Of a stretch of DNA of 64,000 nucleotides, positions 29,314 through 38,061 are shown piece after piece. The translations under genes were made by a program, and so were the position numbers. Under the pieces are notes generated by a model. It did no database searches, was not told the DNA's origin, and saw nothing but the letters and a program-made list of their open reading frames with translations. Source of the DNA: Halomonas caseinilytica (GTDB taxonomy: Bacteria > Pseudomonadota > Gammaproteobacteria > Pseudomonadales > Halomonadaceae); NCBI RefSeq assembly GCF_001662305.1, contig NZ_BDEP01000028.1:1-64000 (forward strand). Reading direction: 5' to 3'. Numbering within the stretch: position 1 is the stretch's first letter; every line of letters begins with the position of its first letter.

Positions 29314-30228
29314 TCATGAAACCCGCCATGCACGCTCTTCCTGACGATGCTGCAGCGGCGAGGTTCCGAAGTAACGCTTGTAGTCGCGACTGAACTGGGA
29401 GGCACTACGATACCCCACCGCCGAGGCCGCCTGGTTCACGTTACAGGTCTTCTGGGCCAGCAATTGCTGCGCCTTGAGCAACCGCAACTGTTTCAGATAC
29501 TGCAGCGGCGAGGCCTGCACGATGTCCCGGAAATGCTGATGGAAGGTCGACGGGCTCATGTTCGCCTGGCGGGCCAACGCCTCCACCGAGACGTCTTCCG
29601 CATAGCGGGCATGCAGCCGCGACAGTACCTGAACGATGCGCGAGTAATGCCCCTGGTGCAGTACCAGAGCACGCAGCGCCGGACCTTGCTCGCCCCGCAA
29701 GGCCTCGAAGACCACGTCTCTCACCCGCGACGCTCCCATGGCGGCCGTCTCGGCGGGATCATGCAGACTCCGCAACAAGCGCTCCACCGCCCCCTGCATG
29801 CCATCGGTCATCGACACCGAGGCCATGGGCACCGGCGACGCCTCGCCCTCTCCGCTCCCCTGACCGATGCCATCGCCGATGGTCGTCACCAGTTCGCCGA
29901 GCAAGGCCGGATCGAGATGCACCGCCACCCCCAGCAAGGGCGCCTCCGGGGAAGCGTGGGTTTCGCACTCGAAAGGCAACGGCAACGTCTGTACTAAGTA
30001 TTGACCGGGACCATAGTGAATTTCCCGGTCGCCCAGATAGCCGATCTTGTAGCCCTGGGCCACGATGATCAGGCTCGGTTCGTAGATCATCGGGGTACGA
30101 CCGCTCGGTCGATGCATGGCCATCAGGGACACCGCCGACAGCCGGGTCGGGGTATAGCCATCGCCCTCGATCAGGGGTGCCATCAACTCGATCAACGAGT
30201 CGGTGCGGGAGCTTGCAGCATGCATCAT
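29314..30228 (-). CDS. AraC-family transcriptional regulator
   Basis: About 304 residues. The N-terminal half fits the AraC_N type (PSLIIVAQGYKIGYLGDREIHYGPGQYLV), and the C-terminal half carries the double helix-turn-helix (LARQANMSPSTFHQHFRDIVQASPLQYLKQLRL and AASAVGYRSASQFSRDYKRYFGTSP). I set the start at 30228, where AAGGA precedes ATGATG; an ATG at 30264 would add 12 residues. It is divergent from a zinc alcohol dehydrogenase, which it probably regulates. Confidence 0.85.
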   Translation of the reverse strand: MMHAASSRTDSLIELMAPLIEGDGYTPTRLSAVSLMAMHRPSGRTPMIYEPSLIIVAQGYKIGYLGDREIHYGPGQYLVQTLPLPFECETHASPEAPLLGVAVHLDPALLGELVTTIGDGIGQGSGEGEASPVPMASVSMTDGMQGAVERLLRSLHDPAETAAMGASRVRDVVFEALRGEQGPALRALVLHQGHYSRIVQVLSRLHARYAEDVSVEALARQANMSPSTFHQHFRDIVQASPLQYLKQLRLLKAQQLLAQKTCNVNQAASAVGYRSASQFSRDYKRYFGTSPLQHRQEERAWRVS

Positions 30229-30544
30229 GGAATCCTTCATCAGTGCCCGGGCCCGGACACTCATTCATCACGGCCACTTTCATCGGCGAGCAACATAGCT
30301 CGTAGAAACTAGCAAAACAGGGAAGACACATAGTGTCATGATCAGCGCCTTTAACCACGATGATGCCTCATCATGGCGGAACAGTATGATGGCGAAAACG
30401 GTGCCTGCATGTCATGGCAAGACGCCCCCTTTCGGAGAAACGTGCAAAAAATCCGGAGGAACGTCAGTCCTCACCGCCCTTCTGCCCATCCATAATGGCC
30501 CAGGCCTCGCACCGAGGCATCACTGACCGACAGGAGAGCCATTC
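30229..30544. other. Divergent intergenic region between the AraC regulator and the alcohol dehydrogenase
   Basis: About 315 bases, somewhat AT-rich in the middle, holding both divergent promoters. A short inverted repeat (ATGATG-N3-CATCAT, about 30359-30373) is the only symmetric element I see, and it could be a regulator site. No gene is evident. Confidence 0.4.
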
Positions 30545-31609
30545 ATGAGTCAGACTCGTGCCTATGCGGCCCACGCGGCCGATCAGCCCCTGGCCCCTTT
30601 CACCTTCGAGCGCCGTCAACCGCGACCGGACGACGTCGCCATCGAAATCCTCTACTGCGGCGTCTGCCACAGCGACCTGCACTTCGCCCGCAACGACTGG
30701 GGCATGACGCGTTTCCCCATCGTGCCCGGCCACGAGATCGTCGGTCGCGTCACCGCCGTGGGTGATGACGTCAGCCGCTTCCAGGTCGGCGACATGGTCG
30801 GTGTCGGCTGTATGGTCGACTCCTGCCGCCACTGCCAGCCCTGCCAGGACGGCGTCGAGCAGTTCTGCCTCGAAGGCTTCACCATGACCTACGGCAGCGA
30901 CGACCGCCAGGACGGCACCATGACCCAGGGCGGCTACTCGGACAGCGTCGTGGTCAGCGAGCATTTCGTGCTGCGCATGCCCGAAGGCCTCGATCCGGCC
31001 GCCGCCGCCCCGATCCTCTGCGCCGGCATCACCACCTATTCGCCGCTCCGGCACTATGGCGTCAAGGCCGGCCACAAGGTCGGCGTGATCGGCATGGGTG
31101 GCCTCGGCCACATGGGCGTCAAGCTGGCCAAGGCATTGGGTGCCGAAGTCACCGTCTTCACCCGCTCCGACGCCAAGGTCGAGGAAGCCCGACGCCACGG
31201 CGCCGACCACGTGGTCGTCTCTTCCGATCAGGCGCAGATGGACGCGGTCGCCGAGACCTATGACTTCATGCTCGATACCGTGCCGGTCCAGCATGACCTC
31301 AATCCCTATCTGGCGGCCCTCAAGTACGACGGCACCCACATCCTGGTCGGCCTGCTCGATCCCATCGAACCGGCCATCGAAGGCTTCAACCTGGTCTTCA
31401 AGCGTCGCGTGCTGGCCGGCTCGCTGATCGGCGGCATCCCCGAGACCCAGGAGCTGCTCGACTTCTGCGCCGAGCACGACATCACCTGCGATATCGAAAC
31501 CATCGACATCCAGGACATCAACACCGCCTATGAGCGCATGGAGAAAGGCGACGTGCGCTACCGCTTCGTCATCGACATGGCGTCGCTGAAAAACGCCAGC
31601 GCCGACTGA
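30545..31609 (+). CDS. Zinc-dependent NAD(P) alcohol dehydrogenase (YahK/cinnamyl-type)
   Basis: 354-residue MDR enzyme. The catalytic zinc site is visible as GVCHSDLHFARNDWG and VPGHEIVGRVTAVG, the structural zinc cysteines as CRHCQPCQDGVEQFC, and the cofactor motif as GVIGMGGLGHMGVKLAKAL. This pattern fits the broad-specificity YahK / cinnamyl-alcohol dehydrogenase group acting on aldehydes and alcohols. It is divergent from an AraC regulator and followed by a strong terminator. Confidence 0.92.
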   Translation: MSQTRAYAAHAADQPLAPFTFERRQPRPDDVAIEILYCGVCHSDLHFARNDWGMTRFPIVPGHEIVGRVTAVGDDVSRFQVGDMVGVGCMVDSCRHCQPCQDGVEQFCLEGFTMTYGSDDRQDGTMTQGGYSDSVVVSEHFVLRMPEGLDPAAAAPILCAGITTYSPLRHYGVKAGHKVGVIGMGGLGHMGVKLAKALGAEVTVFTRSDAKVEEARRHGADHVVVSSDQAQMDAVAETYDFMLDTVPVQHDLNPYLAALKYDGTHILVGLLDPIEPAIEGFNLVFKRRVLAGSLIGGIPETQELLDFCAEHDITCDIETIDIQDINTAYERMEKGDVRYRFVIDMASLKNASAD

Positions 31610-31620
31610 CGGCTCGCGCC

Positions 31621-31653
31621 TGCCGAGGGCTCCCCTCGGCGGGCTCTTCTTTT
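31621..31653 (+). terminator. Terminator after the alcohol dehydrogenase gene
   Basis: Perfect stem GCCGAGGG (31622-31629) with CCCTCGGC (31633-31640), followed by GGGCTCTTCTTTT. It begins 12 bases after the stop. Confidence 0.75.
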
Positions 31654-31821
31654 GCCACACCCCGCAGGCACGCGTCCTCTTTCGTCCTCCTTTCCCGCCA
31701 TACAGACCTCGCCAAAGCGGCGACGAGGCTGTTCCATCTTCCGCTTTCGACGCTGTGACATCGGGAAACTGCTGCCATACTGACCGAGCAAGGTTCCCGA
31801 GACACCGTGGAGGCACCACCA

Positions 31822-32169
31822 ATGCATTATGAGGGAAGCTGTCACTGTGGCCAGATAACGTTCGAGGTAGAGGGCGAGCTGGAGAAGGTCATGGAGTGCA
31901 ATTGTTCGCATTGCAGCCGCAAGGGCTACCTTCTCTGGTTCGTGCCACTCGCCGACTTCACCTTGAACAGCCCCGAGTCGGCATTGTCCACCTACACCTT
32001 CAACCAGCACGTCATCAAGCACCATTTCTGCCCGACGTGCGGCTGCGCGCCCTTCGGATTCGGCGCCGACCGCTCGGGTGCCGAAACGGCGGCCATCAAC
32101 GTGCGGTGTCTGGAAGGCGTGGAACTGTCGGATCTGGAACGAATTCCAGTCGATGGCCGTTCTTTGTAG
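31822..32169 (+). CDS. GFA-family zinc protein
   Basis: 115-residue protein of the CENP-V/GFA fold named after the glutathione-dependent formaldehyde-activating enzyme. The zinc-binding pairs are visible as GSCHCGQITFEV, CNCSHCSRKGY and FCPTCGCAPFG. Few members have a proven reaction; some catalyse or accelerate S-hydroxymethylglutathione formation. GGAGG lies 9 bases before the ATG at 31822. Its position after an alcohol dehydrogenase is suggestive, but a terminator separates them. Confidence 0.82.
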   Translation: MHYEGSCHCGQITFEVEGELEKVMECNCSHCSRKGYLLWFVPLADFTLNSPESALSTYTFNQHVIKHHFCPTCGCAPFGFGADRSGAETAAINVRCLEGVELSDLERIPVDGRSL

Positions 32170-32189
32170 GCACGTATGTCCCATTGCCT

Positions 32190-33362
32190 TCATGCCCCCA
32201 GCTCCTGCACCTCATCCAGATCCACATGGACGACAACGCGATCCTGGTCGTCCAGCAGATGACGTGCACTGCGATTGAGCACGTCCACGTTGAGCAGCAA
32301 CTCGCCGCATGCCACTTCGTAGCGAACGACGTTGCCCAGCAGCCGTCGGCGGCGGATGATGCCGTGGCAGCCGGGCCCCGCGTTGGGGGGCAGTTCGGCT
32401 GACTTGACGGGATCACGTCCCTGCGCGACGAGATAGAGCGCCTCGGGGCGCAGCGCCACCTGGCCTTGTTCGCCATGGTGCCCCAGCAGCGGCCTCGCCT
32501 GCTGGGCATCGAGCAGGTTGTAGTGCCCCATGAACCCTGCGGCATGTCGACCGGCGGGACGGGTGTACAACTGCTCGGCATCGCCCTGCTGGAGGATCTG
32601 CCCCTGGTGCATCAGGAAGATGCGATCCGATAGCATCATCGCTTCCTCCTGGTCATGGGTCACGAACAGCGTCGTCAGCCCCAGCGTCTTCTGGATGTCG
32701 CGAATCTGGTCGCGCAGATGCCGACGAATCCGAGCATCCAGCGCCGACAGCGGTTCGTCCATCAAAAGGATCTGCGGCTCCACGACCAGCGCCCTGGCCA
32801 ACGCCACTCGCTGACATTGTCCGCCGGAAAGCTGGTGAGGGTACTTGTCGGCATGTGCCTCGAGCTCGACCAGCCTCAGCACCTCCTCGACCCGCTGCCG
32901 GCGGGCTTCGCGCTCCACCCGCTGCATGCGAAGCCCAAAGGCGACGTTATCGGCGACCCGCATGTTGGGAAACAGAGCATAGTGCTGGAAGACCATGCCG
33001 ATGCCCCGCTTGCGGGGCGGAAGCTGGGTGATGTCTTCCCCGGCGATTCGCACGCTTCCCTCGTCCAGCGCGGTCAGCCCGGCGATGCTGCGCAGCAGGG
33101 TCGACTTGCCGCAGCCGGAAGGCCCCAGCAAGGTGATGAACTCGCCCTGGGCGATATCCGCCTGGATATCCTGGAAGACCCGAGTGGCGCCGAACGCCTT
33201 GGCCAGCCCCTCCAGTTGCAGATAATCCGAGCGCGGAGGACTGACGGCATCCACGACGTCACGCGCCGACGTCGCCTCCCCGCGGCTCTGCGGCGAGTTG
33301 AAGGGCATGGATGCAGGCCCTTCCTTGTAGACCGGGGAGCCCATGGCTGTTGACGGCATCAT
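32190..33362 (-). CDS. ABC transporter ATP-binding protein (2-aminoethylphosphonate type, PhnT-like)
   Basis: 390-residue importer ATPase: Walker A LLGPSGCGKSTLLR, Q-loop VFQHYALFPNM, signature LSGGQCQRVALARAL (C where R is usual), Walker B ILLMDEPLSALD, switch His VTHDQEEA, and a C-terminal TOBE-like regulatory domain. It has an unusual 40-residue N-terminal extension. The ATG at 33362 overlaps the permease stop, with AAGGAG 8 bases upstream. Gene order and the GntR regulator point to an aminoethylphosphonate-type uptake system, but polyamine or iron importers are built similarly. Confidence 0.85.
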   Translation of the reverse strand: MMPSTAMGSPVYKEGPASMPFNSPQSRGEATSARDVVDAVSPPRSDYLQLEGLAKAFGATRVFQDIQADIAQGEFITLLGPSGCGKSTLLRSIAGLTALDEGSVRIAGEDITQLPPRKRGIGMVFQHYALFPNMRVADNVAFGLRMQRVEREARRQRVEEVLRLVELEAHADKYPHQLSGGQCQRVALARALVVEPQILLMDEPLSALDARIRRHLRDQIRDIQKTLGLTTLFVTHDQEEAMMLSDRIFLMHQGQILQQGDAEQLYTRPAGRHAAGFMGHYNLLDAQQARPLLGHHGEQGQVALRPEALYLVAQGRDPVKSAELPPNAGPGCHGIIRRRRLLGNVVRYEVACGELLLNVDVLNRSARHLLDDQDRVVVHVDLDEVQELGA

Positions 33363-34216
33363 GAGGCAGACTCCTTGGCAAGGTCCTGGCCCGACTGACG
33401 ATTGCCCAGCCAGGTCAGTACGAGAGTGAAGGCGAACAAGGTAATCACCAGGGCACTGGTGAAATGGCCACTGGCGCCACGCATGTTGTTGAGATATACC
33501 TGCAGGGTCTCGAAGCGCGTGCCCACCAGCAGGTTGGCGAAGACGAACTCGCCGACCAGGAAGGAAAACGACAGAAAGATCGCGATCTGCACGCCGACCC
33601 GAATATTGGGCAACACCACCAGGAAGAAGGCCTGCAACGGGCCGGCTCCCAGCAGTCGCGCTGCATCCATCAGCGAGGCCACATCGATGGACCTCAGGCT
33701 GTTGGCGATGGCGCGGTACATGAACGGCAGCACGATGGTGAAGTAGGTCGGAATCAGGATCCAGGGCGTCCCCACCAGGGGCAGCGGCCCGCCGGCATAG
33801 AGTTGCAGCAGCCCCACCGACGAGACCACTGGCGGCACGGCAAAGGGCATCAGGATCAAGCCATTCATCCAGCCATCCAGACGTGGGTAACGGGTCTGGG
33901 CCAGGAAGGCCACCGGCAGGATCAGCACCAATGACAAGGCCAGCGCACCGACGGCCACCAGCAGCGAGCGCACGAAGGCAGCCTGGAAGCGCGGCGTGGC
34001 CCACAGCTCGACGAACCACTTCAGGGTCAGCGAGTCCGGCAACAGGCTGGCCCCCCAGTGCCCGGCCAGGGCATAGCCCAGGGTCACCACCAACGGCAAG
34101 GCCAGGATGGTGAACACGCCCAGCACCACCAGCCTGTGCGGGTCGAACCGCCAGCGAGGCCTCGCCGTAGAAGACGGTCCCGAAGCCATCGTGACAGTAT
34201 CAGCGCTCTGCGACAT
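33359..34216 (-). CDS. ABC transporter permease (phosphonate-type, PhnV-like)
   Basis: 285-residue membrane protein with six predicted helices and the EAA-type loop SLMDAARLLGAGPLQAFFLVVLPNIRVG, which docks the ATPase. Its start overlaps the end of the partner permease by 17 bases. The phosphonate assignment comes from operon context. Confidence 0.85.
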   Translation of the reverse strand: MSQSADTVTMASGPSSTARPRWRFDPHRLVVLGVFTILALPLVVTLGYALAGHWGASLLPDSLTLKWFVELWATPRFQAAFVRSLLVAVGALALSLVLILPVAFLAQTRYPRLDGWMNGLILMPFAVPPVVSSVGLLQLYAGGPLPLVGTPWILIPTYFTIVLPFMYRAIANSLRSIDVASLMDAARLLGAGPLQAFFLVVLPNIRVGVQIAIFLSFSFLVGEFVFANLLVGTRFETLQVYLNNMRGASGHFTSALVITLFAFTLVLTWLGNRQSGQDLAKESAS

Positions 34217-35042
34217 GATAACTCCTGCGAAGTAGCCACTGCTGGATCAAGGTGACCATGGCCAGCAGCAGCACGAGAATCAGCGCCAGCGCACTGGCCA
34301 GGTTGGGCTGCAGAAAGAGATCCCCCGACACCAGGTTGGCGATGCGAATGGTCATCAGGTTGTAGCTGGTGTTGACCAGGGCATAGACCGTCGCATAGGC
34401 CCCCATCGCATTGGCAATCAGGATGGTCAGGGTGCCCAGCAGGGCCGGCCACAACACCGGCAGGCCAATATGCCGCCAGTAGGCCAGACGCCCCGCTCCC
34501 AGCAGGCTGGCCGCTTCCTGCCACTCCGTACGCAAGCCCGCCAGCGCCGGGAACAGTAGCAACACGCCCAGCGGAATCTGGAACCAGGTGTAGATGACGA
34601 TCAGCCCCGTCTTCGAGTAGAGGTTGAAATCCTCGATGATCCCCAGACGCTGCAGGGCCAGGGTCAGCACGCCATTGGTCCCCATCAGGATGATGAAAGC
34701 AAAGGCCAGCGGCACGCCGGCGAAATTGCTGGTCATGTTGGTGAAGGCCACCATCCAGCGACGCAGAGGCCCTCGCGTATGGGCGAGGCTATGGCAGGTC
34801 AGAGCGGCAATGGTCAGACCGAGCAGGCTGGACACCAGCGAGATTTCCAGGCTGCGCCCAATGGCCTGACGAAAGAAGGGTGACGTGACGATCTCGCGGA
34901 AATGCCCCAGGCCCCAGCCGTCATCCACGCGAAACGCACTGATCGCGACCCATGCCAACGGCGCCAACTGGAAAGCCGCGAACACCACCACGAAAGGCAG
35001 CAACCACAACAAGGCCGGCGAAGCAGCGTGAAGCCCTCTCAT
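34200..35042 (-). CDS. ABC transporter permease (phosphonate-type, PhnU-like)
   Basis: 280-residue membrane protein with six predicted helices and the EAA loop EWQEAASLLGAGRLAYWRHIGLPVLWP. Its ATG at 35042 overlaps the stop of the upstream phosphodiesterase-family gene, so all these genes are translationally linked. It pairs with the following permease. Confidence 0.85.
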   Translation of the reverse strand: MRGLHAASPALLWLLPFVVVFAAFQLAPLAWVAISAFRVDDGWGLGHFREIVTSPFFRQAIGRSLEISLVSSLLGLTIAALTCHSLAHTRGPLRRWMVAFTNMTSNFAGVPLAFAFIILMGTNGVLTLALQRLGIIEDFNLYSKTGLIVIYTWFQIPLGVLLLFPALAGLRTEWQEAASLLGAGRLAYWRHIGLPVLWPALLGTLTILIANAMGAYATVYALVNTSYNLMTIRIANLVSGDLFLQPNLASALALILVLLLAMVTLIQQWLLRRSYHVAER

Positions 35043-35863
35043 GACTCCCCCTCCTCCTGGACAAGCAATTCGCCATGGAACGGCTTGTGATGCTCCAGTC
35101 CCATCAAGGTGGCCAGGGTCCCGCATAAGCGCCTCTGTTCAACGAGTGGCACCGGACGCCGAGAGAATCCGTCCCCCAGCGTCCAGAGCGGTACCCCGCG
35201 CTCGACTTCCAGCGAGCCCGAGTGAGAGCGATCGGCATTCATGCCATGATCGGCGGTTACCATCACTTGATAGCCTGCCTCCAGCCAGCGCGGCAGGTAA
35301 TCGGACAGGGCAATATCGGCACGACGTGCCGCATTGCGATACTGGGGCGAATCTCCCCCATGGCGATGCCCGGCATCATCGATATTCATGCTGTGCACCA
35401 GCAGAAAATCCGGATCGTTCAGTTGACGGAGCATCTCGGCATCGCTGAATAGATGGTCGTCCGGATAGTGATCCTGCCAATAGAAAAGCCCGGCCTGGAT
35501 GGCGGCATCCGGCGCTTGCCGAAACCGGTGCCGCGTGCGGTCGAAGGGCGCCTCGAGGTAAAGCTCGCTTACCCAATGATAGGCCGCGGCCGCCGTGCGC
35601 TTGCCTTGCCGGCTAGCCAGGTCAAACAGGCTGGTGCCATGGGAACGGCGCACCACATCGTTGTTGACCACGCCGGAATCGACCGGGCGGTCGCCGGTCA
35701 GCAGGCACTCGTAAAGCGGCCGCGACATGGCCGGTAACTCGCAGCTCAACGTGTAGTAACGACCCCGCCCCGCCTCGCAGAGCGCATTGAGATAGCCCAT
35801 GGCATGATGACCGACAAGGTGGTTGAGACCGTCGAGCACAATGAGTATCACGCGGTGTGACAT
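35039..35863 (-). CDS. Alkaline-phosphatase-superfamily phosphodiesterase / nucleotide-pyrophosphatase-like enzyme
   Basis: 274-residue metalloenzyme without a signal peptide, so it is probably cytoplasmic. Metal ligands expected for the superfamily are visible: VLDGLN (Asp11), a Ser47 nucleophile in ELPAMSRP, NIDDAGHRHGG (Asp162/163, His166) and TADHGM (Asp205, His206), with a final His near the C-terminus. It is shorter than phosphonoacetate hydrolase but shares the fold. Its place inside a phosphonate-type transport operon suggests it hydrolyses the imported P-containing substrate or its derivative; that is inference. Confidence 0.78.
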   Translation of the reverse strand: MSHRVILIVLDGLNHLVGHHAMGYLNALCEAGRGRYYTLSCELPAMSRPLYECLLTGDRPVDSGVVNNDVVRRSHGTSLFDLASRQGKRTAAAAYHWVSELYLEAPFDRTRHRFRQAPDAAIQAGLFYWQDHYPDDHLFSDAEMLRQLNDPDFLLVHSMNIDDAGHRHGGDSPQYRNAARRADIALSDYLPRWLEAGYQVMVTADHGMNADRSHSGSLEVERGVPLWTLGDGFSRRPVPLVEQRRLCGTLATLMGLEHHKPFHGELLVQEEGES

Positions 35864-35916
35864 GGTAACTCCTGGCCGCTACCCGGCACGGATAGCGGCA
35901 ACGCTGACATGACGGG

Positions 35917-36999
35917 TTACTGCTGATGGATCAGCACCTGGGACTGCCACTGGCGGGGCAGTTCGCGGGCGCTCTGCTCCCAGGCAGCGAAGTCCTGGAT
36001 CGGCCGGGCGTTGGCATACTGCTCGTTGGGCAGCAGCCTGGCCGCAATCTCGTCGGGCATCTCCAGATGCTCGGCCCGGATCGGACGCGCATACCCTTCC
36101 GCCAGATTGAGCTGCCCCTGATCGGAGAGAATGAACTCACGGGTCAGCTTGGCCGCATTGGGATGCACGGCATGCCGATTGATGATGGTGGCATAGCCTG
36201 ACGTCACCGACGCATCGGCAGGAATCACCACCTCGAAGGCATCGGGATCGATCTGGTCGCGATAGTTCAGGGCATTGAAGTCCCACATCAGCGCCACCTC
36301 GATCTCGCCCTTCTCGAGATTGGCAATGCTGGGCTCGGCCAGCGAAAGCCGCCCTTGGCGAGCCAGTTCGGCAAACACCTCGAAACCGGGGGCCAAATCC
36401 GCCTCGCTGCCGCCGTTGGCATAGGCAGCCGCCAGCACGGCATTGTTGGCCTGGGACGCCTGGCCCACGGCGCCAGCCGAGACCTTGTAGTCACCCTCGC
36501 TGAGATCAGCGAAGGCGTCGGGACGCTGGTCTTCCGGCACCAGTTCCTTGTTGATCATGAAGGCGATGGTGCCGGTATAGCCGAGCATCCAGTGGCCTTC
36601 CTCGTCCTTGGCCCACTCGGGAATCTCATCCCAGGTACTCGGCTTGTACGGTTGCGTGACACCCTGCTCCACCGCGATGGGACCGAACGCGAATCCTACA
36701 TCGCCGATATCGGCCGTGGCGTTTTCGCCCTCGGCCTTGAACTTGGCCACTTCCTCGGCCGAGCTCATGTCGGTATCCATGTGCTCCAGGCCATACTCGG
36801 TCTTCAGGTCATGCCAGGTATCCTTCCAGTTGGCCCAGGAGTCCGGCATCCCGACGCTATCGACACGCCCTTCCTGCTGAGCGGCTTCGATGAGGGCCGG
36901 CAGATCCGACGGATCGGCCTGGACACTACCGGCCATGAGTGTGGCACCCAGGGCACAGCCCAGCGCCAGACGGGGAAGGGGCGATCGACGCGGCAACAT
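35917..36999 (-). CDS. ABC transporter periplasmic binding protein (phosphonate-type, PhnS-like)
   Basis: 360-residue extracellular solute-binding protein with an Arg-rich signal peptide cleaved near residue 28 (...GSVQADPS). The fold is that of iron/spermidine/aminoethylphosphonate binding proteins, with GYTGTIAFMINKEL and SVTSGYATIINRHAVHPNAA. The ATG at 36999 has AAGGAG upstream. It is the first gene of the operon and faces the GntR regulator across a region containing two operator-like motifs. Confidence 0.85.
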   Translation of the reverse strand: MLPRRSPLPRLALGCALGATLMAGSVQADPSDLPALIEAAQQEGRVDSVGMPDSWANWKDTWHDLKTEYGLEHMDTDMSSAEEVAKFKAEGENATADIGDVGFAFGPIAVEQGVTQPYKPSTWDEIPEWAKDEEGHWMLGYTGTIAFMINKELVPEDQRPDAFADLSEGDYKVSAGAVGQASQANNAVLAAAYANGGSEADLAPGFEVFAELARQGRLSLAEPSIANLEKGEIEVALMWDFNALNYRDQIDPDAFEVVIPADASVTSGYATIINRHAVHPNAAKLTREFILSDQGQLNLAEGYARPIRAEHLEMPDEIAARLLPNEQYANARPIQDFAAWEQSARELPRQWQSQVLIHQQ

Positions 37000-37040
37000 G
37001 GTGTGACTCCTTGCAAGAATCGTGAGAAGCAAAACGTCGC

Positions 37041-37054
37041 CTGGTCTAGTTCAG
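37041..37054 (-). promoter_or_regulatory. Operator-like site near the binding-protein gene
   Basis: CTGGTCTAGTTCAG, about 42 bases upstream of the binding-protein ATG. The same 13-base core appears on the opposite strand at 37208-37220. A TGGTCTAG-type core is what one would expect for a GntR/UTRA phosphonate regulator, so this is probably its binding site. Confidence 0.6.
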
Positions 37055-37207
37055 GCAGTGGCAAGGAGGACTCTAGAGACGCTTTATGACGCCATGGTGT
37101 CAAATACGTGGCAGCCACGTTGCGCGTGACAACGGCGTATTTCATCCTGTTGAAACAGACAGGACGCTAGACTGAGATGGAAAGATTCACGTCATTAACC
37201 AAGCAAA

Positions 37208-37220
37208 CTGAACTAGACCA
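37208..37220 (+). promoter_or_regulatory. Operator-like site near the GntR regulator gene
   Basis: CTGAACTAGACCA, the exact reverse complement of the core at 37042-37054, lies 20 bases before the regulator ATG. The two copies, one next to each divergent gene, suggest coordinated repression and autoregulation. Confidence 0.6.
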
Positions 37221-37240
37221 AGAAACCCTCTCGAGATCCC

Positions 37241-38008
37241 ATGCCTTCAATGCCAGCAGCTTCCACAAACCCGCTTCGCTCATCAGCCATGCCCGCCAGT
37301 CAGCAAGCCCATGACCTGCGGATGACATTGTGGGAACTGCTGACCCAGCACACCCTGCGCCCCGGTGACCGCTTGCCCTCCGAGCGGCAACTGCTGGAGC
37401 ACCTGAACACGACGCGCATCACCCTGCGCGAGGCGCTTTCACAACTGGAAGCCGAGGGACGCATCTACCGGGAAAGCCGCCGCGGCTGGTTCCTCTCTCC
37501 CCCACGCCTGCGCTACGATCTGCTCGCCGGCCTGCCCTTCCACGAAATGGTCGAATCGCAACGGCGCCGCGCCGCCACCGAGCTGCTGGAAGCCCATGAA
37601 ACGGCCGCCTCGGCGACAGTCGCCAGACGCCTGGGCATGGCGGAAGGAACGCCGGTCTACCGGATCGTCAGAGCCAGAAGCATCGACGGCCGTCGAGTGC
37701 TCTATGTCGAACACCACCTCAGGGTCGACTGCTTTCCCGACATCCTCGCGTTCGACCTTGCTGCCTGCTCATTGACCGAACTCTATCGGCGGGAATACGC
37801 CATCCGGGTCAGCCGCGTCAGCTTCGAGCTGGGGTCCACGGGGCTGGGCCATCGAGCCGCCTCCGCCCTGCACGCCGCGCCGGGCAGCCCGGTGCAGCGC
37901 ATCACCCGCATCAATCATGACCAGAACGGCCGCATGGTGGATTGCGACGATGAATACTGGCGACACGACGCCATCGAACTCACCCTGAGCGCTGCCCCGC
38001 AATCCTGA
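37241..38008 (+). CDS. GntR-family (HutC/UTRA) regulator, PhnR-like
   Basis: 255 residues: an N-terminal winged helix (LWELLTQHTLRPGDRLPSERQLLEHLNTTRITLREALSQLEAEGRIYRES region, residues about 28-80) and a C-terminal UTRA ligand-binding domain with TPVYRIVRARSIDGR and YVEHHLRVD. It is divergent from the phosphonate-type transport operon and is probably its ligand-responsive repressor. Two identical operator-like motifs flank the divergent promoters. Confidence 0.85.
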   Translation: MPSMPAASTNPLRSSAMPASQQAHDLRMTLWELLTQHTLRPGDRLPSERQLLEHLNTTRITLREALSQLEAEGRIYRESRRGWFLSPPRLRYDLLAGLPFHEMVESQRRRAATELLEAHETAASATVARRLGMAEGTPVYRIVRARSIDGRRVLYVEHHLRVDCFPDILAFDLAACSLTELYRREYAIRVSRVSFELGSTGLGHRAASALHAAPGSPVQRITRINHDQNGRMVDCDDEYWRHDAIELTLSAAPQS

Positions 38009-38061
38009 GCGATCACGTCAGGCGGGCGCGCGACTCCCCGGTACACTTCCCAGCATTGTCG

